Shown here piece after piece: positions 61,572-64,000 of a stretch of DNA of 64,000 nucleotides. Origin of the DNA: Intrasporangium flavum (GTDB lineage: Bacteria; Actinomycetota; Actinomycetes; Actinomycetales; Dermatophilaceae); contig NZ_MLJO01000021.1 of NCBI RefSeq assembly GCF_001956915.1, positions 52,902 through 116,901 of the forward strand, given 5' to 3'. Made by a program: the position numbers and the translations under genes. Numbering within the stretch: the stretch's first letter is position 1; every line of letters starts with the position of its first letter. Under the pieces are notes generated by a model, which had not been told where the DNA came from, made no database searches, and saw only the letters and a program-made list of their open reading frames with translations.

Positions 61572-61796
61572 ACACCCGGAAAAACAGTGATCTCCGGCAG
61601 GCCCGCGGCGCGGTAGTCTGCTAGGTTCGTTCCGGTTGCAGTTGCAGTTCCTCGCTGTCGAGCAGGTGCCCGTCCCCAACCGGTGGCGGGTCTTCTCTTC
61701 GGCGCGGCGAGTTCGCTCGTCCGGTGGGTTCAAAGCGGCAGCTCGGGAGGCACGAGGTGTGCCGTCCCGCACGCAGAAGAAGGAAGAGTTACCCGT

Positions 61797-62000
61797 ATGG
61801 CACAGGGCACCGTCAAGTGGTTCAACGCCGAGAAGGGCTTTGGTTTCATCGCCCAGGACGGCGGCGGCCCCGACGTCTTCGTCCACTACTCGGCCATCCA
61901 GTCGAACGGCTACCGTTCGCTGGACGAGGCTCAGCGCGTCGAGTTCGAGGTCACGCAGGGCCCCAAGGGTCCGCAGGCCGACGCAGTTCGTCCGCTCTGA
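61797..62000 (+). CDS. cspA: Cold shock domain protein (CspA family)
   Basis: A 67-residue OB-fold RNA/DNA-binding protein. RNP1 is [10 protein letters not shown] and RNP2 is VFVHYSAIQ, with [15 protein letters not shown] at the start. AAGGAAGAG lies before the ATG. It is preceded by a 225-base non-coding stretch (61572-61796), long enough for the structured 5' leader common to cold-shock genes; I see no other gene there. Confidence 0.96.
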   Translation: MAQGTVKWFNAEKGFGFIAQDGGGPDVFVHYSAIQSNGYRSLDEAQRVEFEVTQGPKGPQADAVRPL

Positions 62001-62045
62001 CACACCGGAGAACATCGCAACGAGCGACACCTACGTCGTTTGTGC

Positions 62046-62075
62046 AGAGCCCCCGACCGCATGGTCGGGGGCTCT
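62046..62075 (+). terminator. Rho-independent terminator of cspA
   Basis: 13-bp perfect arms (62046-62058, 62063-62075) with GCAT loop, followed by GTTCT. Confidence 0.9.
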
Positions 62076-62185
62076 GTTCTGTCCCGGGCCTCGGACGCGC
62101 CGTCCCGGGCCGCGGGCCTCAGGGGCGCTGACCGCCTGGAGGGCGCCGTGCGGGTGGGCGGCCGGTGGCCCGGCCGCCCACCGCC

Positions 62186-63715
62186 TCAGCACTGCTCGTA
62201 GGGCGTCGTCGTCGGCGACGGCGTCGAGGTCTTCGTCTTGGTCGGGGTGCTCGTCGACGAGCCGCTCGACGACGGCTTCGGCTTCGGCGCGGCGATGCCC
62301 TTCTCGACGAGCCGGCGGACCAGGTCGTAGTCGGGGTTGCTCGAGAAGACGCCGACCGACGAGGTCAGGGCGACGCTGTTGATCTTCGCCTTCTGGACGC
62401 GCTCGACGAGGTCGACGAACGCCGGCAGGTTCGCCGCCGGGATGTCGGTGTAGATGTTGTCCTTGAGGATCTTGGCGATCTCCGGGTACTTGCCGACCAT
62501 CGCGGCCGGGTTGACCTGCTTGACGATCGCCTGCACGACGCAGCGCTGGCGCATCTGGCGGTGGGTGTCGTCGTCGGCGGCGCGGGTGCGGGCGTACCAG
62601 AGCGAGTGCCAGCCGTCGAGGTGCTGGAAGCCCGGCTCGAAGTAGCCCTTGACGCCGAAGAGGCGGCCGTCGGGGGCGTGCTCGCCGCCGATGGTCAGCT
62701 TCGTGCCGTAGCCGGAGAGCTTGACGTTGATGTCGAGCCCACCCATGGCGTCGATGAGCTGGGAGAAGCCCTTGAGGTCGATGACGACCATCTGGTCGAC
62801 CTTGAGGCCGGTGACCTCCTGGACGGTGCCACGGATCTCGGTGCGGCCCGGGGACTCGCCCGCCGGGTAGGCGTGCGGGTGGTTCTTGGCGTAGTTCTCG
62901 GCGTCGACGTAGAGGTTGGTCAGCATGCACTGGCCGGCGCCCTGGTCGCACGTGCTGTCGGGGTCGCCGAAGCTGCCGGACGGGTAGATCGAACGCAGCG
63001 GCGACTTGGGAGCGAGCGGTGCGTTGAGCAGGTTGCGGGGCATCGAGATGAGGGCGGTGCGGCCCGTCTTAGTGTCGATGCTCGCCAGGATCATCGAGTC
63101 GGTGCGGATGCCGACGCGGTCGGCGCCGGCGTCGGAGCCGATGAGCAGGATGTTGACGCGGGCCTGCTTGGCCCACGGGTCCTCGCCCTCGGCGACCTGG
63201 GCGCCCTGCCCGGGCTTGACCGGGGTGTTGCCGAAGACCTGGGCGACGGTCGACTGGGTGATCGTCGCGTACTCGGCCACCTTGAAGGAGGAGCCGGCGA
63301 CGAGGAAGACCATGAGCGTCGTGAACGCCGCGAGGATGCGCGTGCGGGTGCGGTCGAGGCGCGTCGGCCGCGACTGGATCGCGGTGAGGATGATGGAGCC
63401 GCACCAGAGCACGCCACCGAGGACGAAGAGCCCGGCCATCACCATGAGGAGGTTGGGGCGGGCCACGAGGGACAGTGCGGCGTTCGTCACACCGGTGGTG
63501 AGGACGTAGTACGCGAGCAGTGCGGTGCTGGCGAGGGCCACGACGAGCAGCGCCCAGCCGACCTTGCGGCTGCGGGTCTGGGTCAGGCCCGCACCGGGTA
63601 CGACGGTGCCGAGCACGGTGAGCCCGAGGGCACGTCGGAAGCCGGACTTCAGTTCACGACGCAGCGTCTCGCGGGTCTGGGTCGCCCCCGGACCGCGCAC
63701 TGTCGGGTAGGTCAT
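62186..63715 (-). CDS. LytR-CpsA-Psr (LCP) family protein
   Basis: A 509-residue membrane protein that would attach glycopolymers to peptidoglycan. The N-terminus is cytosolic, three to four transmembrane helices run from about 30 to 160 (more than the usual one), then the LCP domain (about 185-420): LLIGSDAGADRVGIRTDSMI, SMPRNLLN, DAMGGLDINV, and GWHSLWYARTRAADDDTHRQ with the arginines binding the pyrophosphate. A linker rich in Ser, Thr, Pro and Lys ends with a Cys (PYEQC). Start ATG 63715 behind AGAGAGGA; an ATG seven codons upstream is weaker. Confidence 0.92.
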   Translation of the reverse strand: MTYPTVRGPGATQTRETLRRELKSGFRRALGLTVLGTVVPGAGLTQTRSRKVGWALLVVALASTALLAYYVLTTGVTNAALSLVARPNLLMVMAGLFVLGGVLWCGSIILTAIQSRPTRLDRTRTRILAAFTTLMVFLVAGSSFKVAEYATITQSTVAQVFGNTPVKPGQGAQVAEGEDPWAKQARVNILLIGSDAGADRVGIRTDSMILASIDTKTGRTALISMPRNLLNAPLAPKSPLRSIYPSGSFGDPDSTCDQGAGQCMLTNLYVDAENYAKNHPHAYPAGESPGRTEIRGTVQEVTGLKVDQMVVIDLKGFSQLIDAMGGLDINVKLSGYGTKLTIGGEHAPDGRLFGVKGYFEPGFQHLDGWHSLWYARTRAADDDTHRQMRQRCVVQAIVKQVNPAAMVGKYPEIAKILKDNIYTDIPAANLPAFVDLVERVQKAKINSVALTSSVGVFSSNPDYDLVRRLVEKGIAAPKPKPSSSGSSTSTPTKTKTSTPSPTTTPYEQC

Positions 63716-63917
63716 GGGATCCTCTCTGCTCGGCACGGGCGCTCGGCCGACACGTCATTGTGCCCTGAGTTGCTGTCAGATACCTCATCGGGATCTGGGA
63801 CCGGACAGGGGGTCGGGCACCCCGGTTTGGGCGACGCGGTCCGGCACCGGTACCCTGACTCCCGCCCGTGCATCCGTCGCCGTGTCGCCTCGCGTCGCGC
63901 TGCCGGTGGCCGGGCAC

Positions 63918-64000
63918 GGAGGCGTCGCATAGTGGCCTAGTGCGCCCGCCTGCTAAGCGGGTTGAGGATAAAACCTCTCGCGGGTTCAAATCCCGCCGCC
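63918..64000 (+). tRNA. tRNA-Ser(GCT), 3' end cut by window edge
   Basis: A class-II tRNA starting GGAGGCG, anticodon loop CTGCTAA (anticodon GCT), long variable arm and T-loop TTCAAAT. The final acceptor bases lie beyond 64000. Confidence 0.93.

Overview
The window is about 72% GC with strong G/C third-position bias, many GTG starts, ATGA/GTGA gene overlaps and leaderless-looking starts. Families such as a mycothiol-dependent MDMPI-type enzyme, an EtfD-like ETF oxidoreductase, a GAF-ANTAR regulator, a SigB/F-type sigma factor, CtaG/CopD, LCP and DUF6458 point to an actinobacterium. A Micrococcales member, possibly of the Intrasporangiaceae, is my inference; no rRNA or species marker is present.

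Layout. 1-2.5 kb: a fatty-acid or CoA-ester degradation operon (two acyl-CoA dehydrogenases and an enoyl-CoA hydratase). 2.7-6.4 kb: an MFS transporter, then a MarR-controlled DHA2 drug exporter. 6.5-8.5 kb: GAF-ANTAR protein and sigma factor. 8.7-20.5 kb: metabolic and membrane genes (MDMPI-like enzyme, CopD-CtaG fusion, nitrilase-family amidase, thioredoxin-NHL protein, acyltransferase-3, VOC protein, CGNR zinc-finger regulator). 20.5-25.7 kb: FadE5-like acyl-CoA dehydrogenase, TetR regulator and divergent MMPL transporter. 25.7-31.3 kb: tRNA-Gly(TCC), FBP-domain protein, a c-di-AMP (ydaO-type) riboswitch ahead of a secreted NlpC/P60 hydrolase, a CapA-like lipoprotein, and a three-gene split cytochrome b operon.

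31.4-37.7 kb: a 6.3-kb island with lower GC inserted into tRNA-Gly(CCC). It is bounded by a perfect 45-bp duplication of the tRNA 3' part. It carries a membrane/coiled-coil protein, an unknown protein, a GHKL ATPase with a C-terminal PD-(D/E)XK-like nuclease motif, a convergent DUF3800 (RNase H-like) gene with a 24-bp tandem duplication over its start codon, and a truncated integrase. It is the best candidate for an undescribed, defence-like system in the window.

37.8-49.4 kb: SMP-30-like lactonase, AAA ATPase, dcd, alpha/beta hydrolase, then a divergent cluster: a HAL-like lyase whose MIO-forming triad is altered, an IclR regulator and a complete OpuC/EgtU-type quaternary-amine ABC transporter. 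I infer uptake and cleavage of a trimethylammonium compound, possibly ergothioneine. A zinc-free L33 with a Zur-like box follows. 49.5-54.8 kb: AcoR-like regulator, aldehyde dehydrogenase, DUF779, a solute-binding-like protein and a secreted metalloprotease. 54.9-64 kb: EtfD-like protein, cysK-cysE, MobA-like protein, tRNA-Ser(TGA), a 36-aa small ORF, folP2-like gene, cold-shock protein, LCP protein and a cut-off tRNA-Ser(GCT).

The acyl-CoA dehydrogenases (1-1.7 and 20.5-22.4 kb) would pass electrons to ETF and then to menaquinone through the EtfD-like protein at 54.9-57.3 kb, so the window holds several parts of one beta-oxidation electron route.
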